Shown here: piece after piece, positions 16,968-26,828 of the stretch
Position numbering within the stretch: position 1 is the stretch's first letter
Layout: the number at the start of each line of letters is the position of its first letter
Assembly (NCBI GenBank): GCA_017745295.1
Contig: JAGHZR010000014.1
Span: 1-64,000 of the forward strand
Length of the DNA: 64,000 bases
Source: Novosphingobium sp.
GTDB taxonomy: Bacteria; Pseudomonadota; Alphaproteobacteria; Sphingomonadales; Sphingomonadaceae
Reading direction: 5' to 3'
The notes under the pieces: generated by a model
What the model was told of the DNA's origin: nothing
Database searches by the model: none
What the model saw: the letters and a program-made list of their open reading frames with translations, nothing else
Translations under genes and position numbers: made by a program

Positions 16968-17903
16968 ATGAGTGATGACGACAAGATCAGGGCCGAAGCG
17001 CTCAACTGGACCCTGCGCGTCGGCGATCCGGCCTTCGAGGACTGGGAAGGCTTCACCCATTGGCTCGACGCGAATCCCGCCCATGCCCGCGCCTATGACA
17101 CCGTGGCCGCCGCCGTGGCCGACGGCGCCGAACTGATCGCTGCGGCAGCGCCCGCCAACGACGATGTGGAACCGGCGATAGTACCCGCCTCGCCCCGCCG
17201 CCGCGCATGGCTGGGCGGCGCCGTGGCCGCCTCGCTCCTGCTCGTGGGCGGCTTGTGGGTGTGGCAGGCGGGCAGCCGCGACCTCTACCGCATCGAGACC
17301 GCCCCCGGACAGGTCCGTAGCGTCGCCCTCGACGCGCAGACGCGGGTGGACCTCGCGGGCGGCACCGCCATGGAATTCGACCGCAAGGACCCGCGCTTCG
17401 CCCGGCTCGAAAGCGGACAGGCGCTCTTCACCGTCCGCCATGACGAAGCCCGCCCCTTCCGCGTGACCGTGGGCGAGGACACGCTGGTCGATGTCGGCAC
17501 CGTGTTCGACGTGCGCCACGACGGCGAGGACTTCAGCGTCGCGGTGTCGGAAGGCGCGGTGCAGTTCAATCCCAAGGCGCAGGACCTGCGTATCTCGCCG
17601 GGCGAAATGCTCCGCCGCCACGGCAAGGCCGGGGACTACACGCTCGGCAAGATCGCGCCCGCGCAAGTCGGCGAATGGCGCGAAGGCCGCGTCACGTTCG
17701 AGGATACCGCGCTGGATTCCGTCGCCGCCGACCTCGCCCGTGCGACCGGCGTGGCCTATGTCGTGGCGCCGGGCAGTGCGGATCGCAAGGTCTCCGGCTC
17801 GCTGCTGGTGGCGCCGCTGCGGGAGGATCCGGCGGCGCTCGGGCCGCTGCTGGGCGTCAGGGTTCGCGCAGACGGAAAACGCTGGGTGATCGGCACGCCC
17901 TGA
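16968..17903 (+). CDS. FecR-family anti-sigma factor / signal transducer
   Basis: 311 aa. An N-terminal DUF4880 segment binding the sigma factor (EALNWTLRVGDPAFEDWEGFTHWLDANPAHARAYD) is followed by one transmembrane helix (about 80-101). Then come the periplasmic FecR domain (SVALDAQTRVDLAGGTAMEFDRK...VGTVFDVRHDGEDFSVAVSEGAVQF) and a C-terminal DUF4974-like segment. It spans the inner membrane and passes the receptor signal to the sigma factor. AAGGAG precedes the start. Its stop is two bases before the receptor start, so they are coupled. Confidence 0.93.
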   Translation: MSDDDKIRAEALNWTLRVGDPAFEDWEGFTHWLDANPAHARAYDTVAAAVADGAELIAAAAPANDDVEPAIVPASPRRRAWLGGAVAASLLLVGGLWVWQAGSRDLYRIETAPGQVRSVALDAQTRVDLAGGTAMEFDRKDPRFARLESGQALFTVRHDEARPFRVTVGEDTLVDVGTVFDVRHDGEDFSVAVSEGAVQFNPKAQDLRISPGEMLRRHGKAGDYTLGKIAPAQVGEWREGRVTFEDTALDSVAADLARATGVAYVVAPGSADRKVSGSLLVAPLREDPAALGPLLGVRVRADGKRWVIGTP

Positions 17904-17905
17904 CG

Positions 17906-20341
17906 ATGAGAGGTGCGGCCTGGCTTCTGGCGGCCGCCATGGCCATGCCTCTTCCCGTCCTCGCCCGCGAAGCGGACGTCGCCACGCGCGCCGGCACCGC
18001 CAGCGAGGCGGTCGTCGATCTCGCCCGGCAGACCGGCACCAGCATCGTCATCGCCGATCCCGCGATCGCCCGCCGCGCGATCCCCGCCCTGCGCGGACGC
18101 ATGGACGTGGCCGAAGCCCTGAGCCGCCTCGCCCGCGCGGCAGGCGCGCGCGCAGTGCCGGTCGGACGTTCTGCCTGGCGCCTCGAAGCCGCGCGCCCTT
18201 CGGCGCCGCTCGCCCGGCAGGTCCGCGAGGTCTCCCGCCCCGCCGCGCCGCGTCCACCGATCGAGACCCATAGCGAACCCATCGTCGTCCAGGCCACCAA
18301 GCGCGACCTCCGGGTGGAGGACGTACCCGGCCAGCTCGCGATCCTCGACGGCAAGGCGCTGGAAACGGGCGGCGTCGGCGGCACCGAGAAGATCACCCGC
18401 CAGCTCGCGACCGTTTCCTCGACCCATCTCGGCAGCGGCCGCAACAAGCTGTTCATTCGCGGTATCGCCGATTCCAGCTTCACCGGCCCGACCCAGGCCA
18501 CGGTGGGCCAGTACCTCGGCGACATGCGGCTGACCTACAATGCGCCGGACCCGGATCTGCGGCTGTCCGACCTTGCCCGCGTGGAGGTACTGGAAGGCCC
18601 GCAGGGCACGCTCTACGGCGCCGGATCGCTGGGCGGGATCATCCGCCTCGTGCCCAATGCCCCGGTCATGGGCGCGACCGGCGGCACGGTGATCCTCGGC
18701 GGCTCGCTGACGCAACACGGCGCCCCCGGCGCGGATGCCAGCGCCACCGTAAACCTGCCGGTAGCGGGCGAGAGCGTGGCCCTGCGCGCCACGTTCGACA
18801 GCGCCACGTTAGGCGGCTACATCGACAAGCCCCTGCTCGGCCGTAGCAACGTCAACCGCTCCAACATGCTCGGCGGCAAGCTCGCCCTGCGCGCGCGGAT
18901 CGCGCCGGACTGGACGATCGACGTGATCGCCCTCGCCCAGAGTACCGAGGCGGACGACAGCCAGTATGCGGACCGCAACGGCAAGCCGCTGGAAAGCTCG
19001 GCGCGAGTGCCGGAAGGCTCGAAGGCGGACTATGCGCTCGGCCAGTTCGTGGTGTCCGGAAAGATCGGCGCGGTGAACCTGCGCTCGACCACCGGCGTGG
19101 TCGCGCAGGACCTCCACGAGCACTACGACGCCAGCCAGACGGGCGACGAGCCGCGCCTGTTCACCCAGACCAACGAAACCCGCATGATCGTGCACGAGAC
19201 GCGGCTCTGGCAGAGCGAACGCCACGGATTCGGCTGGCTGCTCGGCGCAAGCTACACCCACAACCGCACGACGCTTAATCGCGATTTCTCCAGTCCGGCC
19301 TTCGATGTACGCAAGGCCGCGACCGGCGTGCGCAACACGATCGACGAGTTCACGCTCTACGGCGAGGCCAGCCTGCACCTCATGGGGCCGCTCACCGCGA
19401 CCGGCGGCGGCCGCCTCACCCGGTCGCGCCTCGGCGGCGACGGCGAGGATATGGCCCCTGCCGCCGCGATGTTCCTCTCCACTACCGGCGTGACCGCGCG
19501 GCGCACGATGAGCCGGTTCCTGCCCTCCTTCGCGCTGAACGCCCGGTTCTCGCCCGAGGATTCGCTCTATTTGCGCTATCAGCAGGGCTTCCGACCCGGC
19601 GGTTTCGCAATAGAAAGCAACGTGGTGCGCCGCTTCCAGAGCGACCGCACCGGCACGTTCGAGATGGGCGCCCGCCACGGCCGCGCCGGGTCGACGCCCT
19701 TCGACCTCGCGCTGAGCCTGTCCTACACGCGCTGGCAGGATATCCAGGCCGACTTCATCGACGGTTCCGGCCTGCCCAGCACCGCCAATATCGGGGATGG
19801 CCGCGTCTGGTCGGCCAGCCTGTCCGGTGGCGTGCTGCTGGCGCCGGGCCTGCGCGTCGAACTCGGCGCGACCTGGAACCGGAGCAAGGTGGACGAACCC
19901 TCCGCCGCGCTGGTGCAATACGTGCTGGCGCCGGTCGGCCTTGCGGCGGCGACGCTCTCGCGCGCGGAAGTGATGAGCTATGTTGCCACGCGCGGCATGC
20001 AGGTGCCGAACATCGCCCGGTTCGCGGGGCACTCGGCGCTGGCCTGGACCCATGACGTCAGTGCGGACTGGATGCTGAATGCCAATGCCTGGGCCAACTA
20101 CATCGGCCGCTCGCGGCTCGGCATCGGGCCGGAACTGGGGGCGCCGCAGGGCAACTATTTCGACAGCGGCTTCGACATGCGCCTCGGCACGGCAGGCTAC
20201 GGCATCACCCTCAGCGTGACCAACCTTGCCGACGTGCAGGGCAACCGCTTCTCGCTCGGCACCCCGTTCAGCACCGGGCGGGAGCAGGTCACTCCGCTGC
20301 GCCCGCGCACTGTTCGCGTGGGATTGGACGCGCGGTTCTGA
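17906..20341 (+). CDS. TonB-dependent transducer/receptor with N-terminal STN domain (FecA-like)
   Basis: 811 aa. Signal peptide (MRGAAWLLAAAMAMPLPVLA), then an STN signalling domain at about residues 25-95 (ASEAVVDLARQTGTSIVIADPAIARR...MDVAEALSRLARAAG). A TonB-box region, a plug (EDVPGQLAILDGKAL...VEVLEGPQGTLYGAGSLGGIIRLVP) and a barrel ending in Phe follow. The STN domain contacts FecR, so this protein both imports a ligand and signals its presence. The start at 17906 directly follows the fecR-like stop; the longer frame to 17675 is antisense-free overlap with the previous gene and was rejected. The ligand is unknown. Confidence 0.92.
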   Translation: MRGAAWLLAAAMAMPLPVLAREADVATRAGTASEAVVDLARQTGTSIVIADPAIARRAIPALRGRMDVAEALSRLARAAGARAVPVGRSAWRLEAARPSAPLARQVREVSRPAAPRPPIETHSEPIVVQATKRDLRVEDVPGQLAILDGKALETGGVGGTEKITRQLATVSSTHLGSGRNKLFIRGIADSSFTGPTQATVGQYLGDMRLTYNAPDPDLRLSDLARVEVLEGPQGTLYGAGSLGGIIRLVPNAPVMGATGGTVILGGSLTQHGAPGADASATVNLPVAGESVALRATFDSATLGGYIDKPLLGRSNVNRSNMLGGKLALRARIAPDWTIDVIALAQSTEADDSQYADRNGKPLESSARVPEGSKADYALGQFVVSGKIGAVNLRSTTGVVAQDLHEHYDASQTGDEPRLFTQTNETRMIVHETRLWQSERHGFGWLLGASYTHNRTTLNRDFSSPAFDVRKAATGVRNTIDEFTLYGEASLHLMGPLTATGGGRLTRSRLGGDGEDMAPAAAMFLSTTGVTARRTMSRFLPSFALNARFSPEDSLYLRYQQGFRPGGFAIESNVVRRFQSDRTGTFEMGARHGRAGSTPFDLALSLSYTRWQDIQADFIDGSGLPSTANIGDGRVWSASLSGGVLLAPGLRVELGATWNRSKVDEPSAALVQYVLAPVGLAAATLSRAEVMSYVATRGMQVPNIARFAGHSALAWTHDVSADWMLNANAWANYIGRSRLGIGPELGAPQGNYFDSGFDMRLGTAGYGITLSVTNLADVQGNRFSLGTPFSTGREQVTPLRPRTVRVGLDARF

Positions 20342-20585
20342 GGGGACGATGGCCGCTCCTCACCCAAGTAGTACCCACCGGCTTGCAAAAATTTAATCCC
20401 CGGCCCACGAGGATTAGCCGTTCTCGCCCGAGTAACCCCGCGAATAACACTTAATAACCAAGGCATTCCGGCGTATTTTAGGCCACCTTTTCTGCCGGTG
20501 GCTCGACGGGCGTCGCACCGCGCAAGGACAGACGCGGCGCCCGCGGCCCCGGTTCAGGGGTACGATACAAGGGAGGGCACCCGGA

Positions 20586-21188
20586 ATGTCACACGGTCTT
20601 ACGCGGCGATTGACGTCGCGGCTGTCTGCGGCTGCGCTGACAGCGGCACTGGTTTCGACATCGATGCTTGGCGGATGTTCGTCGCCCACCGCATCGATGC
20701 CCACGCTCGCATCCGCTCCGGCAGGCAACTACCGGGTGGGTGCGGGCGACAAGCTCCACATCGTGGTGCAGGACCTGCAAAGCGCCAACGGCGACTATAT
20801 CGTCGAGGACAGCGGGGCGATCTCGCTCCCCTATATCAAGCAGGTCGACGTCGCCGGGATGACCTATCGCGAGATCGAGCAGGGCATCGCCGCCTCGCTC
20901 CTGCGGCAGGGGATCATGACCGGCGATCCGGTGGTCAACGTCGGCCCGGTGGAGCTGCGGCCCTTCTACGTCGTCGGCGAAGTCAACAAGCCCGGCCAGT
21001 TCGAATATCGCCAGGGCATGACGGTGCTGGCGGCGATCTCGGCGGCGGGCGGCTATACCTACCGCGCCAAGACCGGCAAGGTCGCCGTGACCCGTATCGT
21101 GGGCGGCAAGGACGTGACCGCCAGCGCCGACGAGTTCGCCACGGTCCTGCCGGGCGACCGGATCCGCGTCTACGAGCGGTGGTTCTGA
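20586..21188 (+). CDS. Polysaccharide export lipoprotein (Wza/GelD-like, short form)
   Basis: 200 aa. A lipobox (MLGGC, Cys31), then the polysaccharide export domain (NYRVGAGDKLHIVVQDLQSANGDYIVEDSGAISLPYIKQVDVAGMTYREIEQGI) and one SLBB-type domain (RPFYVVGEVNKPGQFEYRQGMTVLAAISAAGGY). Half the size of Wza, which adds further SLBB domains and a transmembrane helix, so it probably needs a separate outer-membrane barrel; such a barrel is encoded five bases downstream. First gene of the exopolysaccharide locus. Confidence 0.92.
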   Translation: MSHGLTRRLTSRLSAAALTAALVSTSMLGGCSSPTASMPTLASAPAGNYRVGAGDKLHIVVQDLQSANGDYIVEDSGAISLPYIKQVDVAGMTYREIEQGIAASLLRQGIMTGDPVVNVGPVELRPFYVVGEVNKPGQFEYRQGMTVLAAISAAGGYTYRAKTGKVAVTRIVGGKDVTASADEFATVLPGDRIRVYERWF

Positions 21189-21192
21189 GGCC

Positions 21193-22425
21193 ATGCGGGG
21201 TGCCATCGCACTGGCCGTGCCAGTTCCGTTCCTGCTCGCGGTTCCGCAGCAGGCCCTGGCGCAAGCGCGCGACATCGGTTCGACCGCTTCCGCGGTCTAT
21301 CCCAACGATTCGGAGTACAAGGACCTGCCGATGCATCTCGGCTCGCTGAATGTAAGTCTGGGCGGCGAGGCGCGGGTGGAATACGACACCAACGTCTATG
21401 CCACGCCCAGCAATGCGCGGGACGACGTGCACCTTGAACTGACGCCGGAAGTGCAGATCGCCACGGCGCCCGGCCCGCTGAGCGCCACGGCGCACGGTTC
21501 GGCGACGATCCGGCGCTTCGCCGATCTCAAGACCGAGAATACCGAGGCCTGGTTGCTGGACGGCTCGCTGCGCTGGGCCCCGCAAACGACGACTTCGGTG
21601 ACGGGCCGCGCCTTCTACCAGCGCGCGGTCGAGGAACGCGGCAGCCCGGAATCGCGGCAGGACCCGAACGCCGGTCCGCGCGAGATCGACAGCCTGGGCG
21701 TGGACTTGCGGTTCCGCCACATGACCCGGCGCCTGCTGTTCGACCTCCAGGGCAATGCCACCAAGTACAATGCCCTCTCCGCCGCCGACGCCAACCGCGA
21801 TTTCACCGGCCTCAACGGCGTGGCCACGGTCGGCTGGCGCGTCACCGGGATCACGTTCGTGACCGCCAGCGCCTTCGTGGCCAAGCGCGACTTCCGCCTC
21901 GAACGCACGCCGGGCGGCAGCAAGCGCAACACCACGACCTGGGGTGGCCGCGTCGGCGTGGAGTTCGAACCGGGCGGGGTGCTGGAAGGCAATCTTTCCG
22001 CCGGTATGTTCCGCTTCGTGCCGGAGGACAGCCTCGCGAAAAGCCGCACCGGCCTGTCGGTCTCGGGCAGCGTGACCTATCGCCCGCGCCAGCGCACGGC
22101 CTTCATGCTGGACGCCTTCAACGGCGATGTCGCGACCTTCCGCAGCGGCGCCCAATCGCGTACCGACACCACGGTCAAGCTCTCGGTCCAGCAGGAGATC
22201 CGCCACAATCTCTACGCCACCGTAGGCGGCGGCTACCGCCGCAGCCGCTACAACGGCTCCGGCGTCAAGGAACAGACGCCGACCGTCTCGGGCGAGATCG
22301 AATACATCTTCTCGCGCAACATGTCGGTCGCGGCCTATGCCAACTACGGCAAGCGCACCAGCGACGATCCGACGCTCGAATTCGATCGGGCCAAAGTGGG
22401 CGCTTCGTTCCGCTTGCGGTTCTGA
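21193..22425 (+). CDS. Outer-membrane beta-barrel protein of the exopolysaccharide locus
   Basis: 410 aa. Signal peptide cleaved near QALAQA, then a repeating pattern of amphipathic strands ending with Phe (GASFRLRF), the usual C-terminal signature for barrel assembly. Resembles the beta-barrel porin-like proteins found next to short Wza homologs in sphingan and other export loci. It probably provides the outer-membrane passage or anchors export of the polymer. Starts five bases after the export lipoprotein stop, so the pair is an operon. Confidence 0.8.
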   Translation: MRGAIALAVPVPFLLAVPQQALAQARDIGSTASAVYPNDSEYKDLPMHLGSLNVSLGGEARVEYDTNVYATPSNARDDVHLELTPEVQIATAPGPLSATAHGSATIRRFADLKTENTEAWLLDGSLRWAPQTTTSVTGRAFYQRAVEERGSPESRQDPNAGPREIDSLGVDLRFRHMTRRLLFDLQGNATKYNALSAADANRDFTGLNGVATVGWRVTGITFVTASAFVAKRDFRLERTPGGSKRNTTTWGGRVGVEFEPGGVLEGNLSAGMFRFVPEDSLAKSRTGLSVSGSVTYRPRQRTAFMLDAFNGDVATFRSGAQSRTDTTVKLSVQQEIRHNLYATVGGGYRRSRYNGSGVKEQTPTVSGEIEYIFSRNMSVAAYANYGKRTSDDPTLEFDRAKVGASFRLRF

Positions 22426-22490
22426 CCGGCAAACAGGGGGATGGGCCAGGCCACGGACCGGGCATCCCCCCTCTTTCCACGCCCGAACGC

Positions 22491-22566
22491 GTCATTGCGA
22501 GCGTAGCGAAACAATCCAGAGCGGCTTGAGACCGACGCTGGATTGCTTCGCTACGCTCGCAATGAT
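22491..22566. repeat. REP-like hairpin (GTCATTGCGAGCGTAGCG family)
   Basis: Arms 22491-22519 and 22538-22566 are reverse complements over about 28 bases with one internal mismatch, separated by 18 bases. It lies between convergent genes, where it may also end transcription. A single related arm occurs at 34463-34492. Confidence 0.85.
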
Positions 22567-22600
22567 GAAGGGCTGAGGGCGGCGGGCGGAGGAAAATACC

Positions 22601-23803
22601 TCACCCGCCCGCCAGTTCTTCATAGACGGCAGTGACCTGGCGGATGTGGTTCTCGCGCGAGAAGCGGCGGCGCGCCTCGCTGCGCGCGCGGGTGCGGATG
22701 GCGTCGAGCCGTTCGGGATCGGCGAGCAGGTCGGCGGCGGCATGGGCCATGGCCGCGGGGTCGTCGAGGGGGCAGAGCACGCCGCAGCCCCCCTCCAGCG
22801 CTTCGGGATTGCCGCCGGAATCGGTGGCGACGACCGGGGTGCCGACCAGCATCGCCTCCACCAGCGTCCGCCCTAGCGGCTCGCGCGCGGCGGGGACGAG
22901 CAGCAGGTCGCAGCCCGCCAGCCATTCGTAGCCCGGCGCGCGGTAGCCCATCATGACGACACGCGCATTGCCCGAAACCCGCGCGATCCGCTCCGGCAGG
23001 GCATCGCCCACCTCGGTATTGCGCGGATCGCCGAACATCAGCCCGACCACCGGCCGGTCCAGCAAGGCGCCCAGCCGCTCGACCGCCTCGACGAATTCGA
23101 GCGGGCGCTTGCGCTGCACGAAATTGCCGAACCAGCCGCAAAGCACCGCGTCTGGCGCGCAGCCGAGTTCCTCGATCAGGGTACGGCGCATCGTCGCCCA
23201 GTCGGCGGTAACGGTCGTGTCGAAGGGACTGTAGACCACTTGCGCCGCTTTCGCCGCGCTGCTGCCACCCTGTGGCAGGGAGAAGCGCGAAACGGTGAAT
23301 ATCCGGCTCGCCAGTAGCGGCGCCGCATAGCGCAGGCCCCGCGCATCGGGGTCGCCGCGATGGTGCCAGACCAGCTTTGCGCCTGCCAGCCGCGCTGCCA
23401 GCGCCCAGCCCGCATGGCTGCGGCCGTCGTTGCTGTGCACCACGTCGATCGCGTTCTCGCGCAGGAAACGCACACGGCGCGGCACGCCTGCCAGCGCGCG
23501 CAAGGCCTTGCCGAGGCCGAACCGCGCGCCCGGCACGAAGGACCGTGCGGGCGGCGCCGGGTCGGGCACTTGCGCGAATTCCGAGAAGAATCCGGCGATC
23601 GTGCCTTCCGGCACTTCGGGCACGACCAGCAACCGGTAACGCCCCGGATCGAGCCCTTCCATAAGCCCCCGCGCGGAAACGTGGCTGCCGCCCAGTTCGT
23701 CCCCCGCGAAAGGAAAGCAGATGCGCAAGGGGCGGCTTCGTGCCTCCACCCTTGCGGCCGGTGCCGTAACCTCCCGCTCAAGCGGGGCTGCAAGGCTGCT
23801 CAA
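22601..23803 (-). CDS. Glycosyltransferase family 4
   Basis: 400 aa. A GT-B fold with N-terminal SHVSARGLMEGLDPGRYRLLVV, a central VHSNDGRSHAGWALAARLAGAKLVWHHRGDPDARG and a C-terminal donor-binding region (LGRTLVEAMLVGTPVVATDSGGNPEALEGGCGVL). The EX7E-like motif is altered at its first position (REPLGRTLVEAM, Glu at both ends present). It transfers a sugar from a nucleotide donor to a lipid-linked intermediate at the cytoplasmic face. Its ATG overlaps the lyase gene stop by four bases, so lyase and transferase are co-translated. Confidence 0.9.
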   Translation of the reverse strand: MSSLAAPLEREVTAPAARVEARSRPLRICFPFAGDELGGSHVSARGLMEGLDPGRYRLLVVPEVPEGTIAGFFSEFAQVPDPAPPARSFVPGARFGLGKALRALAGVPRRVRFLRENAIDVVHSNDGRSHAGWALAARLAGAKLVWHHRGDPDARGLRYAAPLLASRIFTVSRFSLPQGGSSAAKAAQVVYSPFDTTVTADWATMRRTLIEELGCAPDAVLCGWFGNFVQRKRPLEFVEAVERLGALLDRPVVGLMFGDPRNTEVGDALPERIARVSGNARVVMMGYRAPGYEWLAGCDLLLVPAAREPLGRTLVEAMLVGTPVVATDSGGNPEALEGGCGVLCPLDDPAAMAHAAADLLADPERLDAIRTRARSEARRRFSRENHIRQVTAVYEELAGG

Positions 23804-25185
23804 AGGCCGAACCCTTTCTCGCGATAACTGAGGAATTCCTCGAAGTTCTCGATGCCGTTGCCGTTGGCATCGCCCCAGGCATCGTTGCGGGTGGGGTCGA
23901 GACCGTTGGCGCGTTCCCAGGCATCGTCCATGCCGTCCTTGTCGTTATCGACGTAGGGCGTGCCGGAAGTCGGCGTCGGGATTGCCGGAACGGGTTCGCC
24001 GATGCGTCCGGTGCGGTTCTTGACGTCGGCCACCGCCGCCTTGTCGATGCCGTCGCGCGGGAAGGCCCCGGCACGCGCGAGAACCGAGGCATAGGCCGCA
24101 GATGCGCTCATCGGCTGGACCGTCAGCGGGCACGGTGCCTGCTGGATCTGGGCGGGCACCACTTCGGGGCTGACGTGCTTGAAATTGCCGTCGAAGGCAT
24201 TGTCCCAGAGATAGATCGAGGCGGTTCCGGTGGACCCTTGTGTCTCGCGGGCGACGCCTCGGCTCTGGGTATTGGTGTTGGTTCCGGCGATGAAGGTGTT
24301 GCCGACGATCGAGACCGGGCTGCCGCCGTAGCTCTCCCAGACCTCGGCGAATTCCGACTGGGCATTATAGAGCACGTTATTGATGACTTCGACGCAGGAA
24401 CCCTTGGGGAAGTTGATGTCCGGATTGCGATCGCCGTTGTGCGCGCAGAGATTGCCGATGAAGCTCAGCTTCTGCTTGTCCACCGGATCGCTGGCCAGGA
24501 GCGCGCACTTGTCGTGCTTGGGCACGCCCCAGGCGAAGATCGAGTTGCTGATGGTGATCTCGTCGTTGTCGTCGTAGCCGTTGATCAGCTCGTCGCGCGC
24601 CCAGGAGGCGCTGACATGGTCGATCACCACGCGGCTGCTCTTTTCGATGGTGATGCTGTCCTCCGCCTCGCGGTTGCCGCCAACGCGGTCGTTGCGCACG
24701 CGGATGCCGCGCACGACGACATCGTGGGTATTCTTGATGACCAGCGGGGTCAGGCCGTTCTTGCCGCCGCCATGGGCGAGCGTGATGCCGCTGCCCGGCG
24801 CGGTCTGCCCGGCGATCGTCAGGTAGGGCGACATGATCCACGGCGGGCGCTGGGTGAAGCGGATCACCCCGCTGACCCGGAACACGCAGACGCGCGGACC
24901 GGTCGCGGTGACGCAGGCGCGGTAGGAACCGGCGCCGGAGTCGGCCAGGGTGGTGACGTAGATGATCCGCCCGCCGCGCCCGCCCACGCTTGTCGCACCG
25001 TAGCCGACGGCGGCGGGGAAGGACTTCTTGCCACTCGGCACTTTCACCACCGGCGCCGCTGCCATGACTTCCTCGCTCGTCGTGCCGGCAATGCCGAGCG
25101 CAACGGCGGCGATGGCCACCCCCGCAGCCGCAAGGAACAGGATCGTGAGCAAAGGAGGCTTCTTCTTGAGTCTCACCGCCGTCAT
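23800..25185 (-). CDS. Membrane-anchored right-handed beta-helix polysaccharide lyase (pectate lyase-like)
   Basis: 461 aa. An uncleaved-looking N-terminal anchor (LLTILFLAAAGVAIAAVALGIAG) precedes a beta-helix of pectate-lyase type. The helix carries IIYVTTLADSGAGSYRACV, PWIMSPYLTIAGQTAPGSGITLAHGG, VVVRGIRVRNDRVGG and DSITIEKSSRVVIDHVSASWARDE. The C-terminus carries a calcium-binding repeat (DNDKDGMDDAWERANGLDP, then GDANGNGIENFEEFLS). Lyases in sphingan and alginate loci trim or release polymer in the periplasm. AGGAGA lies six bases before 25185; the frame upstream of it was rejected. Divergent from the polymerase gene. Confidence 0.88.
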   Translation of the reverse strand: MTAVRLKKKPPLLTILFLAAAGVAIAAVALGIAGTTSEEVMAAAPVVKVPSGKKSFPAAVGYGATSVGGRGGRIIYVTTLADSGAGSYRACVTATGPRVCVFRVSGVIRFTQRPPWIMSPYLTIAGQTAPGSGITLAHGGGKNGLTPLVIKNTHDVVVRGIRVRNDRVGGNREAEDSITIEKSSRVVIDHVSASWARDELINGYDDNDEITISNSIFAWGVPKHDKCALLASDPVDKQKLSFIGNLCAHNGDRNPDINFPKGSCVEVINNVLYNAQSEFAEVWESYGGSPVSIVGNTFIAGTNTNTQSRGVARETQGSTGTASIYLWDNAFDGNFKHVSPEVVPAQIQQAPCPLTVQPMSASAAYASVLARAGAFPRDGIDKAAVADVKNRTGRIGEPVPAIPTPTSGTPYVDNDKDGMDDAWERANGLDPTRNDAWGDANGNGIENFEEFLSYREKGFGL

Positions 25186-25454
25186 GCCGTTTCTCCTGCC
25201 GCCAGGGGACGAAACCCACCGGCGCGGTTCTCGAAAACCCTGATGACCGCGGGGAAACGACGATCTCGGGCCTGGAATCCTGAAAGACGCCCCCGCGCAG
25301 AGCCATGCACGGACGGCAGCGTGGGCCTCGGACCCGGCGCGCACAAGTTACCATTTGGACTTAGCCCGGCAGGCCGCCTCCCCCTTTTGCGCTAACAACT
25401 ATGCGCTTCCTTATTGTCCGGACTGGCCTTTGCCTTGGGGCAATTCACTGGCCC

Positions 25455-26828
25455 ATGATCGCGGGCATGGCCGCTATCCTGACCCAGCTACCCGACGACG
25501 GGACGCCGCAGTCCGCATCCTGGCGGCCTGCGCCCCAATTGGCCCGCGAACCGGCATCGCCTTACGACCGTGCGATCGCCGTGCTGCTGCCCGCCGCGGC
25601 CTTCTTCCTCAGCTGGTGGCAGGTGGGACGACTTCCCAATGCCAACCTGACGATGTCCGACATGATCCTGATCGTCTGCATCCTGCTGATGCTCGTCTCA
25701 CGCGGGCTCAATGCGCGGATGATGGGGAAGATGTCGGTGCTCTGGGTGGGCGGCATCGTCATGCTGCTGGGCGGCATGCTGGTCGGCTCCACGATGCATG
25801 GCGATTTCACCCGCTGGCCGGTGGTCGCCGGGCAATATGCCTTCGCGCTGCTGCTGATCCCGATGGTCCTGGCCAACTGCTCGCTACCCGTGCTGCGCAA
25901 GGCCGCGCTCGCCTATGTCTGGGGCGTGGCGGTGTCGCAGGCGGTGGGCATCGCGCTGGTCAACCTGTTCAGCCGCGACATGATCAACCAGTACGTCAAC
26001 AAGTACGTGGTCACCGGCAATGGCCGCCTGGGCGCCTTTACCGGGGAGCCCAATTCGAACGGCGCGGTCTGCGTCTTCGCGCTGATCTTCCTGCTCCATG
26101 CGGTGATCGAGAGGCGCCTGCGCCCCTTCGTCGCCGTGCCGCTGGCGCTGGTGATCGTTGCCGGGATGGTCTATTCCGCCAGCTTCACCGCCTTCGCCAC
26201 CACGATCCTGTCAATCGGCTTCGTCCTTGCCCTCTCGCGCATTCGCACGGTGATCACCATCGCCATGCCGGTGCTGCTGGTGGTCGGCGCCTATGTCGGC
26301 CTCGGCGGCCCGGTTCCGGCGGTGTTCGAACAGCGGGTGGGCGACGCGGTGGTCTCCGGCGACCCGACCAAGGCAGGCACGTTCGTCGGCCGCTCGGTGC
26401 TGATCCAGGAGGCCTGGCAGATGTCGGGCGACAACCTGCTGATCGGCCTCGGCAGCGACGGCTACCGCAAGGCGAGCGTCTACGGCATGCCGGTCCACCA
26501 GCTCTACCTACTGGTGCTCAACGAAGGCGGCGTGGTCTCCTTCCTCGGCCTGTGCCTGATGTTCGCGGCGATGTTCGTGCACGGCACCTCCATAGCCGGG
26601 CGAAGTCGCACCGACGGGGTCTGCGCGCTGGCGCTGCTGGGCGTGTTCTTCCTTTACGCAATGTCGCTCCCGCACATGTTCGCGCGGATGTGGAACGGCC
26701 CGGCAATGCTGATGTTCGCGCTGGCGAGCGCCGGCGCCGGAGCCGCCACCCTTTCCATGACACGGCGCCCGGCCTGGCGCAGCCAGACCGAACCCCCGGA
26801 ACCAGAACGGACCTCGGAAGCAGGATGA
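25455..26828 (+). CDS. O-antigen ligase/polymerase-like membrane protein (Wzy-like)
   Basis: About 457 aa with 10-12 hydrophobic helices and a large periplasmic loop. GRSVLIQEAWQMSGDNLLIGLGSDGYRK followed by VHQLYLLVLNEGGVVSFLGL matches the O-antigen ligase/Wzy signature (His before the late helix). It probably polymerises repeat units at the periplasmic face of the inner membrane. Several in-frame ATGs (25401, 25455, 25467) lack strong ribosome sites; I used 25455. Its stop overlaps the next start (ATGA), so it is coupled to the flippase. Confidence 0.85.
   Translation: MIAGMAAILTQLPDDGTPQSASWRPAPQLAREPASPYDRAIAVLLPAAAFFLSWWQVGRLPNANLTMSDMILIVCILLMLVSRGLNARMMGKMSVLWVGGIVMLLGGMLVGSTMHGDFTRWPVVAGQYAFALLLIPMVLANCSLPVLRKAALAYVWGVAVSQAVGIALVNLFSRDMINQYVNKYVVTGNGRLGAFTGEPNSNGAVCVFALIFLLHAVIERRLRPFVAVPLALVIVAGMVYSASFTAFATTILSIGFVLALSRIRTVITIAMPVLLVVGAYVGLGGPVPAVFEQRVGDAVVSGDPTKAGTFVGRSVLIQEAWQMSGDNLLIGLGSDGYRKASVYGMPVHQLYLLVLNEGGVVSFLGLCLMFAAMFVHGTSIAGRSRTDGVCALALLGVFFLYAMSLPHMFARMWNGPAMLMFALASAGAGAATLSMTRRPAWRSQTEPPEPERTSEAG

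Noticed and set aside
22491..22566. The hairpin as a possible insertion-sequence end or CRISPR repeat
   Set aside because: There is no transposase, no target duplication and no regular array; it fits a REP-type element.
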